Assembly (NCBI RefSeq): GCF_027158485.1
Contig: NZ_JAMKYJ010000006.1
Reading direction: 5' to 3' (one strand)
Origin: Oxalobacter formigenes
Lineage (GTDB): Bacteria > Pseudomonadota > Gammaproteobacteria > Burkholderiales > Burkholderiaceae_D
Length of the DNA stretch: 64,000 bases
Shown here one piece after another: positions 42,769-51,344 of the stretch. Every line of letters starts with the position of its first letter. The first letter of the stretch is position 1. A program made the translations under genes and the position numbers. The notes under the pieces were generated by a model. It had not been told where the DNA came from, searched no databases, and was given only the letters and a program-made list of their open reading frames with translations.

Positions 42769-43995
42769 ATGACACTGAAGGGATCATCTGTTTTTAAAAA
42801 CGAAATTACGCTCGCCATTTCCATTCTGTTGATTGCAACTTGCCTGAGGGCGCCTTTTACCAGTATGGGTCCTCTGCTGGAAACGATTCAGGCGTCTCTG
42901 CACCTGTCCACAGCGGCTGCCGGTCTGGTCAATGCCTTGCCATTGCTGGCATTCGGGACGGTTTCTCCGCTTGTTCCCTGGATCGCCAGACGGCTTGGGC
43001 TTGAACGGGCGATGGGTCTGGCGCTTGTTTTGACGGGATGCGGGATCGTTTTGCGTTCTTTCGGGACAATCTGGAGCCTGTTTGCCGGAACGGTAGTGCT
43101 CGGGTGCGGGATTGCCGTCTGCAACGTCCTGCTGCCGGGTCTCGTCAAGCGTGATTTTCCCAATTCGATTCCCAGACTGACGGCGCTGTATGCTCTGACG
43201 ATGGGGGTCAGTGGAGCATTGGGATCGGTGCTTGTCGTTCCCCTCTCGGAGTTTCCGGGGTGGGATTGGGGATGGGCATCGGGAACCCTGTTCATCTTGC
43301 CGTTTATCGCTGCAATCAGCTGGATTCCCCAATTGGCTGATGGCAATAAAGAGAAGACAGCAGTACAGGTAAAGCCCACCGGAAAAGTCTCTTTGTGGGG
43401 TTCTTTTCTGGCATGGCAGGTATCGCTGTTCTTCGGACTGACTTCCCTGATTTATTACATTTGTGTCAGCTGGCTGCCTGCCCTGTTGACGAGTGCCGGA
43501 TTTACGGAGGCACAGGCCGGTAACGTTCACGGCCTGATGCAACTGGCCTCCGCCATTCCGGGGCTCTTTCTCATTCCGGTGTTGAAGTGGATGAAGGACC
43601 AGCGTCTTGTGGCGGTTGTGGTCTCGGGGATTGCCCTGACAGGGACAGCCGGTCTCGCCCTTTTCCCGCAATGGGCGGCGATATGGGGGATCTGCATCGG
43701 TCTGGGTACCGGGGCGACGCTGGTTCTTGGTCTGGTGTTTATCGGCTTGCGTACCCACAATATCGCACAGGCGGCATCCCTCTCGGGAATGGCTCAGGGG
43801 TTCGGGTATCTGCTGGCGTCTGGCGGCCCGGTTTGCGCAGGAGCCATTCATGACCTGACGGGCAGCTGGTCTGCCGTATTCTACGCCTCGACGGTTCTTT
43901 GCGTCTTTCTGGCTCTGGCCGGATGGGGTTCAGGACGCAATATCCGGATTGGGGAAACCCGTTCGAACCCTGTTTCCCACACGGGGGCAGTCTGA
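42769..43995 (+). CDS. MFS exporter, CynX/NimT type
   Basis: 408 residues with 12 membrane helices. The start ITLAISILLIATCLRAPFTSMGPLLETIQA and LSGMAQGFGYLLASGGPV match the CynX/NimT (YeaN) branch of the major facilitator family, and its divergent AraC neighbour fits nimR-nimT. The ATG at 42769 follows GAGG at about ten bases; an ATG at 42757 is in frame. Substrate is inferred from the gene pair only. Confidence 0.82.
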   Translation: MTLKGSSVFKNEITLAISILLIATCLRAPFTSMGPLLETIQASLHLSTAAAGLVNALPLLAFGTVSPLVPWIARRLGLERAMGLALVLTGCGIVLRSFGTIWSLFAGTVVLGCGIAVCNVLLPGLVKRDFPNSIPRLTALYALTMGVSGALGSVLVVPLSEFPGWDWGWASGTLFILPFIAAISWIPQLADGNKEKTAVQVKPTGKVSLWGSFLAWQVSLFFGLTSLIYYICVSWLPALLTSAGFTEAQAGNVHGLMQLASAIPGLFLIPVLKWMKDQRLVAVVVSGIALTGTAGLALFPQWAAIWGICIGLGTGATLVLGLVFIGLRTHNIAQAASLSGMAQGFGYLLASGGPVCAGAIHDLTGSWSAVFYASTVLCVFLALAGWGSGRNIRIGETRSNPVSHTGAV

Positions 43996-44015
43996 GCAGG
44001 CAATCATCAATCTGA

Positions 44016-44288
44016 TTAGGTGGATTGATCCGTATCGGTTTCCTGCGAAGTCTGCTCTTCCATGAAAGATTTATACGTCAAAACTTTAACCTGTTTATCG
44101 GTACCATATTTATCACGTAAAAACTGAAGATCGTCTGAATATTCCAGTATTTTCGTTTTGGTGTCGTTCCAGACGGCATAACGATAAATGGGTTCATATT
44201 TGCCGTTAAAGAAAACAGAAGGGCTGGGGCCAAGATCAGCAATATAAATGTAGTCTTCGCTGTCGGCGGTATATGTGTAAGAAGGCAT
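44016..44288 (-). CDS. Small protein of a two-copy family, copy B
   Basis: 90 residues, paralogous to 28772-29014 with about 60% identity by eye across the middle. The shared order is DYIYIADLG, YRYAVWND, KTKILEYSDDLQFLRDKYG, KQVKVLTYK. The last 18 residues are acidic and unique to this copy (EEQTSQETDTDQST). It is preceded by copy B of the RNA-like element. Function unknown. Confidence 0.65.
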   Translation of the reverse strand: MPSYTYTADSEDYIYIADLGPSPSVFFNGKYEPIYRYAVWNDTKTKILEYSDDLQFLRDKYGTDKQVKVLTYKSFMEEQTSQETDTDQST

Positions 44289-44299
44289 GATATACGTCC

Positions 44300-44640
44300 C
44301 GGTTATGACCCTTACGAGGGGTCGGGCGGGTGGTTCGAACAGCCAAACTACACTGCCTGCTTATTCCCTCCGGAGAGGTATTGTATTAGACAGCCACCCG
44401 CCCGATTGAAGAAAACCGGGACGAACGAAACGACATTTGTGACAGACTCGCCAATACTCAACTGGTTCCAGAGTGTGTTTGAAGCACCATGGAAGTGAGT
44501 ATATGACGATCGGATTAAAAATATCCCCTTGGAAACGAACGGTAGCGCAAATAAGGGATGCACTGACCGGGTTTTGCTGAATGCCTGATGCCGCGTGGTA
44601 CTTGCATTCCGATCACCAGAATACTCACTTTAATTTAAAG
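44300..44640 (-). ncRNA. Conserved structured leader/RNA-like element, copy B
   Basis: Minus-strand sequence before the small gene at 44288. The main stem is CGGGCGGGTGG (44394-44404 arm) with CCACCCGCCCG (44323-44333), 11 bp. The ninth pair is A-T in one orientation here and reversed in copy A, a compensatory change. The core TAATACAATACC, hairpin CCTCTCCGGAGG, GGGAATA, and then a CCCTCGTAAGGG hairpin follow in the same order as in copy A. Shared upstream blocks include GGTGCTTCAAACACAC and CGTTCGTTTCCAA. Ends approximate. Confidence 0.55.
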
Positions 44641-44747
44641 TAAATGGCTATTTCCTGCAAGAATTTATTGCCCTGCCGAGCTTGATAAGCATTGAATCCA
44701 GCCTGAAAATACTGTTTTTCCATCCAGTAATATTTTCAGAAGAAATC

Positions 44748-45101
44748 ATGACCCAGTGTTTCCCTGTCCCACATACCGATTCGGCAAATTCAGGCATCGA
44801 TCTTAACGAGATTCTGAACATCCGGAAAAATTCCTGCTTTCTCTTTCGCGCCGCGACAGATGATATGAATGAAACCGGAATTTTCAAGGGAGATATCGTC
44901 GTCGTGGATAAATCGATTCCTGCCAGACATGCGAACATTGTTCTGGTTGTCATGGACGGTGAATTCAGTATTCGCAGATTATTCAAACGGGGTCGTGTAT
45001 GCCGCCTGTTTTTCGACGGCAACAGGGAAACGAAATTGCCTGACGGTCAGGAAGTGGCTATCCGGGGCGTTGTGACGGCCTGTTTGCGCCGGTTTGTCTG
45101 A
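44748..45101 (+). CDS. UmuD-like S24 protein lacking the catalytic Ser-Lys pair
   Basis: 117 residues from the ATG at 44748. It aligns with the part of UmuD after self-cleavage: FPVPHTDSANSGIDLNEILN, ATDDMNETGIFKGDIVVVD, DGEFSIRRLF. In UmuD the catalytic Ser sits in GDSM and the Lys in TVKKL; here the positions read TDDM (Asp39) and SIRRL (Arg76). The self-cleavage region is also absent. No umuC is near. I infer an inactive UmuD'-like protein, perhaps a dimerising regulator or a remnant. Confidence 0.7.
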   Translation: MTQCFPVPHTDSANSGIDLNEILNIRKNSCFLFRAATDDMNETGIFKGDIVVVDKSIPARHANIVLVVMDGEFSIRRLFKRGRVCRLFFDGNRETKLPDGQEVAIRGVVTACLRRFV

Positions 45102-45194
45102 ACTGGTCAAAACTGCTCTTTTCAAAACCGGTTTGATGCGAAAGCGTATCCGGATTATTCACCGACATGTCACCCTAGTGCTTCCGGATGGGTC

Positions 45195-45605
45195 TTATGC
45201 ATGAAACGTCCACCGATACAGCATCATGCCAAAGAGCATGGAAATGACGAAGATCAGCGCCGGGGCCATGCCTGCCGAGAGGGTGACGATCGCAGGGCCG
45301 GGACAGATTCCAGCCAGTCCCCACCCTGTTCCGAACAGGGAACTACCGAGGACAAGGCGCTTGTCGATACGGGTGGCGGTCGGAAGCTGGATGGGTGTAT
45401 CAAGCAGTGAAGCCGGCCGTTTTCTGGCAAGGTAAAAGCCGACGAGGCCGACGGCGATGGCGCCGATCATGACGAATGCCAGCGACGGGTCCCAGTTTCC
45501 CGTGATGTCAAGAAAGTTCAGGACTTTGGCCGGGTCGGCCATGCGGGAAAGGATCAGTCCGATACCGAAGATCAGTCCGGACAAAAAGGCGACGATATTG
45601 AACAT
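45195..45605 (-). CDS. YeeE/YedE-type membrane protein (C-terminal-half unit)
   Basis: 136 residues with four or five membrane helices; the start NIVAFLSGLIFGIGLILSRMADPAKVLNFLD and GSSLFGTGWGLAGICPGPAIV match the second half of YeeE/YedE sulfur transporters (DUF6691). It begins one base after the stop of the next gene, so the two form one operon and probably one complex. Confidence 0.82.
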   Translation of the reverse strand: MFNIVAFLSGLIFGIGLILSRMADPAKVLNFLDITGNWDPSLAFVMIGAIAVGLVGFYLARKRPASLLDTPIQLPTATRIDKRLVLGSSLFGTGWGLAGICPGPAIVTLSAGMAPALIFVISMLFGMMLYRWTFHA

Positions 45606-45606
45606 C

Positions 45607-46044
45607 TCAGACTCCCAGACAGTGACGGACGATCCAGACGGTGATGGCGCCGAATACGATAAAAAGGATGGTGGCGACGAGTGAGCGTTTCGACAGGCGC
45701 GACAGGCCGCACACGCCATGCCCGCTGGTGCATCCCGAACCGAGACGGCTGCCGAATCCGACCAGAAGGCCCGCAGGCCCCAGCAATGCCCATGAAACAC
45801 TGTCGAAATGGAATTCCGGCAAGGGAATGAAAAGGCTGTAGAGCCATGGCGAAACGGCGAGACCGGCGACGAAAGCGACCCGCCACCAGGTTTCACCCTT
45901 TTCTGCCCTGAGGATGCCGGCGATGATGCCGCTGATCCCGGCGATGCGACCATCCGCCAGTATCAGAAGTGACGCGGCGATACCGATCAGAAGGCCACCG
46001 GCAAGGGATTGCCAGGGTGTGAAATTGATCCAGTCGATTGTCAT
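45607..46044 (-). CDS. YeeE/YedE-type membrane protein (N-terminal-half unit)
   Basis: 145 residues with several helices. GFGSRLGSGCTSGHGVCGLSRLS is the conserved Cys/His-containing YeeE/YedE motif. In thiosulfate uptake proteins a Cys in this motif binds sulfur. The start at 46044 overlaps the stop of the ArsR gene by four bases (ATGA). The operon is ArsR-this gene-second half. Confidence 0.85.
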   Translation of the reverse strand: MTIDWINFTPWQSLAGGLLIGIAASLLILADGRIAGISGIIAGILRAEKGETWWRVAFVAGLAVSPWLYSLFIPLPEFHFDSVSWALLGPAGLLVGFGSRLGSGCTSGHGVCGLSRLSKRSLVATILFIVFGAITVWIVRHCLGV

Positions 46045-46358
46045 GTCCGTTCTCCGCAAAAATGACGGTGCAGTATCGTCATGATGTCCATTGCAGGACC
46101 TTCTGCCAGCTGGTAAATCATCTGTTTGCCTTCTTTTCTTGCCACGATCAAACCTCCCCTGCGCAATACGCCAAGCTGCTGTGACAACGTCGGTTGCCGG
46201 ATTCCGCATTCGGCTTCAAGTTGCCCGACGTGGCATTCTCCCTGTGACAGCCGGCATAACAGTTTCAGCCGGTCGGCATTGCCGAGTTTTTTGATGAAAT
46301 CGACGGCTTTGTCTGCCGACGCCTGCCATTCGTTCCATTCTGTAGCCTCACTGATCAT
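46041..46358 (-). CDS. ArsR-family regulator, BigR/SqrR-like
   Basis: 105 residues from the ATG at 46358, with GGAG nine bases upstream. A winged helix-turn-helix core (CGIRQPTLSQQLGVLRRGGLI) is flanked by Cys42 (GECHV) and Cys101 (HFCG), the pair expected for persulfide sensing in BigR/SqrR proteins, where disulfide or polysulfide formation releases DNA. It leads the YeeE/YedE operon, so sulfide or persulfide control of sulfur transport is likely. Confidence 0.85.
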   Translation of the reverse strand: MISEATEWNEWQASADKAVDFIKKLGNADRLKLLCRLSQGECHVGQLEAECGIRQPTLSQQLGVLRRGGLIVARKEGKQMIYQLAEGPAMDIMTILHRHFCGERT

Positions 46359-46677
46359 TGCGTTTTCTCCTGGATCAACTCTCATACATTATATTGTTTT
46401 ATATTTTATAAAATTATATATCGTTTTCAGTTTTTGAACGACTGAATGGGGCTTTTTAAGAATATGCCCGGTTTTGTTGAAAATCTGTTGTATCGGTACG
46501 CCAGTGGTTTGATGTTTGTTCAGGTCCGTTCAGACTCTGCCGCTACAATAATCAGGTTGTCTTTGCATTTCACGTCCTGTTTTTAACGGTGAATTTGCAG
46601 TCGGGACGTAAAAACGGGGGGTTTTCCGGAAAAACCGGTTTTTACGTTTGAAATTCATTTCCTTTCTCTTTATCGCC
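46359..46677. other. Control region between the ArsR operon and mscL
   Basis: About 320 bases. The first 70 bases are very AT-rich, including a TTTTATAAAA palindrome at about 46405-46414 within 46390-46430; ArsR/BigR operators are of this AT-rich type. The rest shows no gene. Confidence 0.45.
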
Positions 46678-47109
46678 ATGAAAAAAACACTCGAAGAATT
46701 CAAAGCGTTTGCCTTGCGCGGCAATGTAGTCGATATGGCTGTCGGTATCATTATCGGTGCTGCTTTCGGCAAAATCGTCTCGTCGCTCGTCGGCGATATC
46801 CTGATGCCCCTGCTCGGCCTGCTGCTCGGGGGAATCCATTTCAACGATCTCAAGTTCGTGATCAAATCGGCTGTCATGGATGGCAGCAAGATCGTCTCTC
46901 CTGAAGTGGCTTTGAATTACGGCAATTTCATCCAGACGACGATCGATTTCATCATTATCGCGTTTGCGATTTTCATGATGATCAAGGGCATCAGCAAGCT
47001 GTCTTTCAAAAAGCTGGAAGAATCGCCCGACGCTCCCCCTCCTCCACCGGATATCCAGTTGTTGACGGAAATCCGCGATTTGCTGAAAGATGAACAGAAA
47101 AAAGGCTGA
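46678..47109 (+). CDS. mscL: Large-conductance mechanosensitive channel MscL
   Basis: 143 residues, the usual length. MKKTLEEFKAFALRGNVVDM and VGIIIGAAFGKIVSSLVGDI (first helix), DFIIIAFAIFMMIKGIS (second helix), and a charged tail ending LLTEIRDLLKDE are diagnostic. MscL opens under membrane tension to relieve osmotic shock. An upstream ATG at 46648 is in frame but adds a non-conserved tail. Confidence 0.96.
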   Translation: MKKTLEEFKAFALRGNVVDMAVGIIIGAAFGKIVSSLVGDILMPLLGLLLGGIHFNDLKFVIKSAVMDGSKIVSPEVALNYGNFIQTTIDFIIIAFAIFMMIKGISKLSFKKLEESPDAPPPPPDIQLLTEIRDLLKDEQKKG

Positions 47110-47160
47110 GTCAGTAATGGCATTCTCATGATGCCGCTTTTGCGGAACAGGGATAAAAAA

Positions 47161-47187
47161 GGCAGAAACGACGGTTTCTGCCTTTTT
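47161..47187. terminator. Bidirectional terminator
   Basis: GGCAGAAAC and GTTTCTGCC, nine base pairs, with A-run before and T-run after. It separates the convergent mscL and channel genes. Confidence 0.85.
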
Positions 47188-47195
47188 GTTTGCCT

Positions 47196-48047
47196 TTATG
47201 GTTCTTTTGGAGGTGGCTTTGGCGGCTCCACAGGTTTCGTCTGCTCTGCTTGTACTGGCTGGACTGGCTGTGCGGGTTCTTCCCGCGTTTTTGGCACTTG
47301 CTGTGAAGAGGAAGCCGCTTCTGTCGCCGCCATATCCCCATCCAGTTCACGATAGTATTTTCGCCTGAACTGGTTATGGTTCTGGACGACGTTGGTGATG
47401 TATACAGTAAAGATCGGAAACATCATCATGCCCATGCCCGCCAGTGCAACGGACATGATCTTGCCGAATGTCGTCACGGCATAGATGTTCGACCCGACGG
47501 TCGTCACGTCCATGCAGGCCCACCAGAGGGCTGCTGAATAACTCGTGACCATCGGATTGACGTTCTGTTCGAGCACGTAAAAGATCATGCTGGAAAAATA
47601 CACGGTCGCGATCAGCATGGTCAGATAGGTAATGAACAGGCTGTACGCCCTGTTCCAGGTCAGCCATCCGATGACGATGGCCAGTGCGTACCCGCTTCTG
47701 ATCATCGGGACAAACCGGATGATGTAGTTCGTTTCCGGTGAAAACGAGAGGTTGTAATAATCGATAATGTTCAGGTACGGGATGGAAACCAGCAAAAACA
47801 GGAAATGGGTAATGAAGAATTCCCAGCGGTTTTGCGCCAGATACATTTCCAGAAAAAAGACAAACAGGAAAAACATGCAGATCCAGAACTGGATATCCAG
47901 AAAACTGCGTTTGGAAAGAAACTGGATGTGGTGGAAGGTATCGTAGGTGATGGTGATCACGAGAAACAGGGATATGCCGAGAATCAGTACGTGAAGACTG
48001 TTCAAAATGCCTTGTTTGGTATAGCTGGGATGTCTTGATGTCGCCAT
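47196..48047 (-). CDS. Voltage-gated-type ion channel with altered filter and Pro-rich tail
   Basis: 283 residues. Six membrane helices are visible; the pore loop reads AALWWACMDVTTVGSNIYAVTTFG, placing the selectivity filter as TTVGSN where K+ channels have TVGYG. The last 50 residues are Pro/Val/Gln-rich (PAQPVQPVQAEQTKPVEPPK). It lacks a clear voltage-sensor arginine series. It may pass K+ poorly or other cations. It converges on mscL. Confidence 0.7.
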   Translation of the reverse strand: MATSRHPSYTKQGILNSLHVLILGISLFLVITITYDTFHHIQFLSKRSFLDIQFWICMFFLFVFFLEMYLAQNRWEFFITHFLFLLVSIPYLNIIDYYNLSFSPETNYIIRFVPMIRSGYALAIVIGWLTWNRAYSLFITYLTMLIATVYFSSMIFYVLEQNVNPMVTSYSAALWWACMDVTTVGSNIYAVTTFGKIMSVALAGMGMMMFPIFTVYITNVVQNHNQFRRKYYRELDGDMAATEAASSSQQVPKTREEPAQPVQPVQAEQTKPVEPPKPPPKEP

Positions 48048-48232
48048 GATGAATACGCCATAAAAGCCTTTCGGGCACCGGCAGGAAAATCGCTTTTATC
48101 CAGCGTTTTTCCTGCGGTGGATTGCTTTCTTTTTAACGTATTGGCATGACCGCTTTTTGTGTTTGCTCACATATTCGGCATTTATTGCCGTCATTCAAGG
48201 AAAACGCGGCTTCCCTGTCTGGAAAATGCCCT

Positions 48233-49003
48233 TTATTTCAGGTCGAAGAGGATCATGAGCAAACCGGCCACGCCCGGCAACAGGACCATCATCCATTTCA
48301 GGAGCCATCCCGGTGCATGCCGGGTGAATTTGGCACCCACGTAAGCGCCGATCATCAGGCCGAGCAGGACTTGTATGAAGAGCATGAAATCGAGGTATCC
48401 GGAAAGCAGGTAGCCAAGACCGCCGAAAGCGGCAATCGGCAGGATGATCAGCATGGTGGTGCCGACGGAATGGTACAGCGGCATGGCAAAGAATATCAGC
48501 AACGAGAGCTGGATGAACTGGGCCGCTCCGAAACCGAAGGTGCCCGACAAGAGGCCATTGCCGACACCGGTCAATCCGGCCAGAAGCCAGAAACGGCTGC
48601 CGGTGAGATCGGCACTCTGCCCTTGTTTCAGGTGGAAAAGCGGCAGGTTCGGGTAAGTCAGGCGGGTATAGACGAGGATGGCGGAAGCGATCAGCATGGA
48701 TGCCGTAAAGAACTTGAGTTCACTGCCTGGCAAGAGCGTCGAGATTTTCGAGCCGATAAAAGCGCCGCAAGCACCGGAAAGGCCGACGGTCAGCCCGATT
48801 TTGATATTCATGTTCCCTTCCCGGAAATGGCTGAATGCGCCGGAAAGTGTGGTGAATATCATGGCCGCCAGTGAGGTGCCGACAGCGGTATGGATAGGGA
48901 TATTGAAGACAAGTGTCAATACGGCAATGACAACCCCGGCCCCGCCCGCTCCGATAAAACCGATCAGGCCACCCATGGCCAACATGGTGATAAAAACCAG
49001 CAT
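48233..49003 (-). CDS. TauE/SafE sulfite exporter family protein
   Basis: 256 residues with about eight helices in two halves. The start VFITMLAMGGLIGFIGAGGAGVVIAVLTL and GTSLAAMIFTTLSGAFSHF, and later VGNGLLSGTFGFGAAQFIQL and VGTTMLIILPIAAFGGLGYL, are the paired motifs of the TauE/SafE fold. Organosulfonate or sulfite export is the usual guess; anion substrate is unproven. Confidence 0.82.
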   Translation of the reverse strand: MLVFITMLAMGGLIGFIGAGGAGVVIAVLTLVFNIPIHTAVGTSLAAMIFTTLSGAFSHFREGNMNIKIGLTVGLSGACGAFIGSKISTLLPGSELKFFTASMLIASAILVYTRLTYPNLPLFHLKQGQSADLTGSRFWLLAGLTGVGNGLLSGTFGFGAAQFIQLSLLIFFAMPLYHSVGTTMLIILPIAAFGGLGYLLSGYLDFMLFIQVLLGLMIGAYVGAKFTRHAPGWLLKWMMVLLPGVAGLLMILFDLK

Positions 49004-49352
49004 CGTATTTCCTTACGGCCTTTTCGTCTCATACGGCACCGGTTTCCCGACTGGGCAAACCGGCATGACTCATGACCTTTTTTTAAAAAAGTATTGTAAC
49101 CAATTTGCCGGAAAAGACCAGTTTCCCTGAAAAAACCTGATTAAATATTGCAAGACATAAAGATTTGCAGAGAGAAAATAAAAAAAACTGCCATTTTTTC
49201 TGTGTCTGTGTTGTTTTTCCCTAATTTGGAATAAATTGGTTGTCTGGGTCTTTTTTTATTGTGTTAAAGTTAATGCATTGCCTATAGGAAACATAGGCAA
49301 TAATTGTCAGTGCCATTACCGAAAACCGCAGCCCATTTCCGATTAACACACC
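49004..49352. other. Divergent promoter region
   Basis: About 350 bases between the TauE and EAL genes, divergently transcribed. I see no strong repeat or hairpin, only T-rich tracts. Confidence 0.4.
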
Positions 49353-51344
49353 ATGGCCACCATTGAAGAATTCATCGTAGAAACCAGTAATACATTTGCA
49401 GGCATTATTGATTTCGACACATACGAAATACGATGGATGAATCGGGCTACTTCGGAAACTTTTCCTCTGGCGAAAACGGGGGATGCCTGTTACCGCATTT
49501 TTTTCGACCGTTCTTCCCCATGTACCGACTGCCCGCTTCTTTCCGTACGGCAAAACCGGCAAACTGTCTCGCAACAGGTTTTTTTCGAAAAGACGCGGCG
49601 CTGGATCGAGATGAATTACCAGTATGCCGAAATTGACGGACAGCCATGCGGAGTCTGTACGGGCACCGATATCACTGGCTTGAAGTCCAGCCTGATCATG
49701 ACCGAAAATGTTCTGGACAGTCTGCATGCCATCGCTTACATCATCGACCGCAATACCTATGAATTGCGTTTTGCAAACCGGGCTTTGAAAAACCATCTGC
49801 CGGGTCTTGTCCCCGGCAAGAAGTGTCATCAGGTCCTGTGGGACAGAACCGCGCCCTGTGACGTTTGTCCCATGACGGAGCTGAAAGCGAATCACAGCCA
49901 TAACATCGAAATGTATAACCCGAAATTCAGGCGGCTGTTGAGCCTTGACGGTGTTTTGCTGAAAACGGCGCAAAATGAGGATCTGGCCGTTTTTACCGGC
50001 CATGATGTGACACACCGTCTGGAATACGAGTCGAAGCTGAAAAAACTGGCTTATTTCGATTCCATGCTGGATGTCGGCAATGCGGCCGGTTTCCACAGGA
50101 ATGTGGAACTGGCATTAAGGGAAGGGAAAAACGCCCATCTTTGCCTCGCCAGCATCAAGAATTTCAATAACGTGAATATGCTCTACGGGCGTGAACGGGG
50201 CGACTTCATCCTGAAAAGTTTTGCATCGGGTTTTCTGAAACATGTGCCCGATGGCAGGGCCTATCGTGTCGGCGGCTGCAAATTCGCCTTTGTTACGGAT
50301 TCGCCTGAAAAAGGCATGACTGTGCTGGACAATGTCTGGAAAGACGTTTGCGTCTCGCTTCCTTCCGAAGTGAAGAATTTCCACATTCCCGTCGATTCCG
50401 TATCTATCGAGTTTCCCCGTTTTGCCAATACGCCGGAAATGCTCTTGATTCATGCCGAATACAAACTGAAAACCAATACCAAATCGGAATACGGCAAGCG
50501 GATGGTATTCGACGATCACGACCGTCAGATGATGGAACGCCGTTTTCTGCTGACTTCGGTGATCCGCAAGGCTCTCGACGATGAAACGTTCCGGATTTTC
50601 TATCAGCCCATCTATTCTTTCAGGAACCAGTCCTACACCAAGGCGGAAGCGCTTTTGCGACTGTACGATGAAAACCTTGGCTGGATCACGCCTGACGAAT
50701 TCATTCCGATTGCCGAGGAACAGGGCCTGATTCACGATCTCGGGCTGTACGTTCTGGAACATGTCTGCCGAAAACTGGTCGACAGGAAAAAGAAAGGCCT
50801 GCCGCCTGTCGGAATACATATCAATGTATCGACCGTCCAGTTTTCAAAAAACGGCTTTTTCGCCAGTTTTATGGAAATTATCGACCGTTACGGGATCGAC
50901 CCTTCCCAGATTGTCATGGAAGTGACGGAAAGTATCATGATCCAGTCGTTCGATTTCATCATGGCGATCATGAAACGGTTCATCGACCGGGGCGTCTGTT
51001 TTTCACTGGACGATTTCGGTACCGGATATTCGAGCCTGAACTATATCGCCGCCCTGCCGATTTCGAGTATCAAGCTGGACAAATCGTTTATCGACCGTTC
51101 GGAGAAATCGGATGTGTATGCCCTTTTGATCAAAAATGTCGTGGAAATCGCCCGTGGCTTAAAGATCGAGCTGATTGTAGAAGGCGTTGAAACGACAGGA
51201 CAGGTAAAAACGCTGACGAAAATAGGCTGTGAGGCGATGCAGGGATATTATTTTTCGAAACCGTTGCCCGAAACCGAACTGGATAATTTCTTCTATCAGG
51301 ACATTTCCCGCCCGGCCGCTTGCGAAACGTCGGCCGTTTCGTAA
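49353..51344 (+). CDS. PAS-PAS-degenerate GGDEF-EAL c-di-GMP phosphodiesterase
   Basis: 663 residues. Two PAS-like domains carry Cys pairs (SPCTDCPLLS near residue 60 and APCDVCPMTE near 170). A GGDEF-like domain follows, but its signature reads GGCKF, so it should not make c-di-GMP. The EAL domain (about residue 400 to 650) has all the catalytic motifs: AEALLR, HINVS, MEVTES, DDFGTGYSSL, KLDKSFID and VEGVET. It is therefore expected to degrade c-di-GMP, with the PAS and GGDEF parts regulating it. It overlaps the convergent GGDEF gene by 49 bases. Confidence 0.88.
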   Translation: MATIEEFIVETSNTFAGIIDFDTYEIRWMNRATSETFPLAKTGDACYRIFFDRSSPCTDCPLLSVRQNRQTVSQQVFFEKTRRWIEMNYQYAEIDGQPCGVCTGTDITGLKSSLIMTENVLDSLHAIAYIIDRNTYELRFANRALKNHLPGLVPGKKCHQVLWDRTAPCDVCPMTELKANHSHNIEMYNPKFRRLLSLDGVLLKTAQNEDLAVFTGHDVTHRLEYESKLKKLAYFDSMLDVGNAAGFHRNVELALREGKNAHLCLASIKNFNNVNMLYGRERGDFILKSFASGFLKHVPDGRAYRVGGCKFAFVTDSPEKGMTVLDNVWKDVCVSLPSEVKNFHIPVDSVSIEFPRFANTPEMLLIHAEYKLKTNTKSEYGKRMVFDDHDRQMMERRFLLTSVIRKALDDETFRIFYQPIYSFRNQSYTKAEALLRLYDENLGWITPDEFIPIAEEQGLIHDLGLYVLEHVCRKLVDRKKKGLPPVGIHINVSTVQFSKNGFFASFMEIIDRYGIDPSQIVMEVTESIMIQSFDFIMAIMKRFIDRGVCFSLDDFGTGYSSLNYIAALPISSIKLDKSFIDRSEKSDVYALLIKNVVEIARGLKIELIVEGVETTGQVKTLTKIGCEAMQGYYFSKPLPETELDNFFYQDISRPAACETSAVS

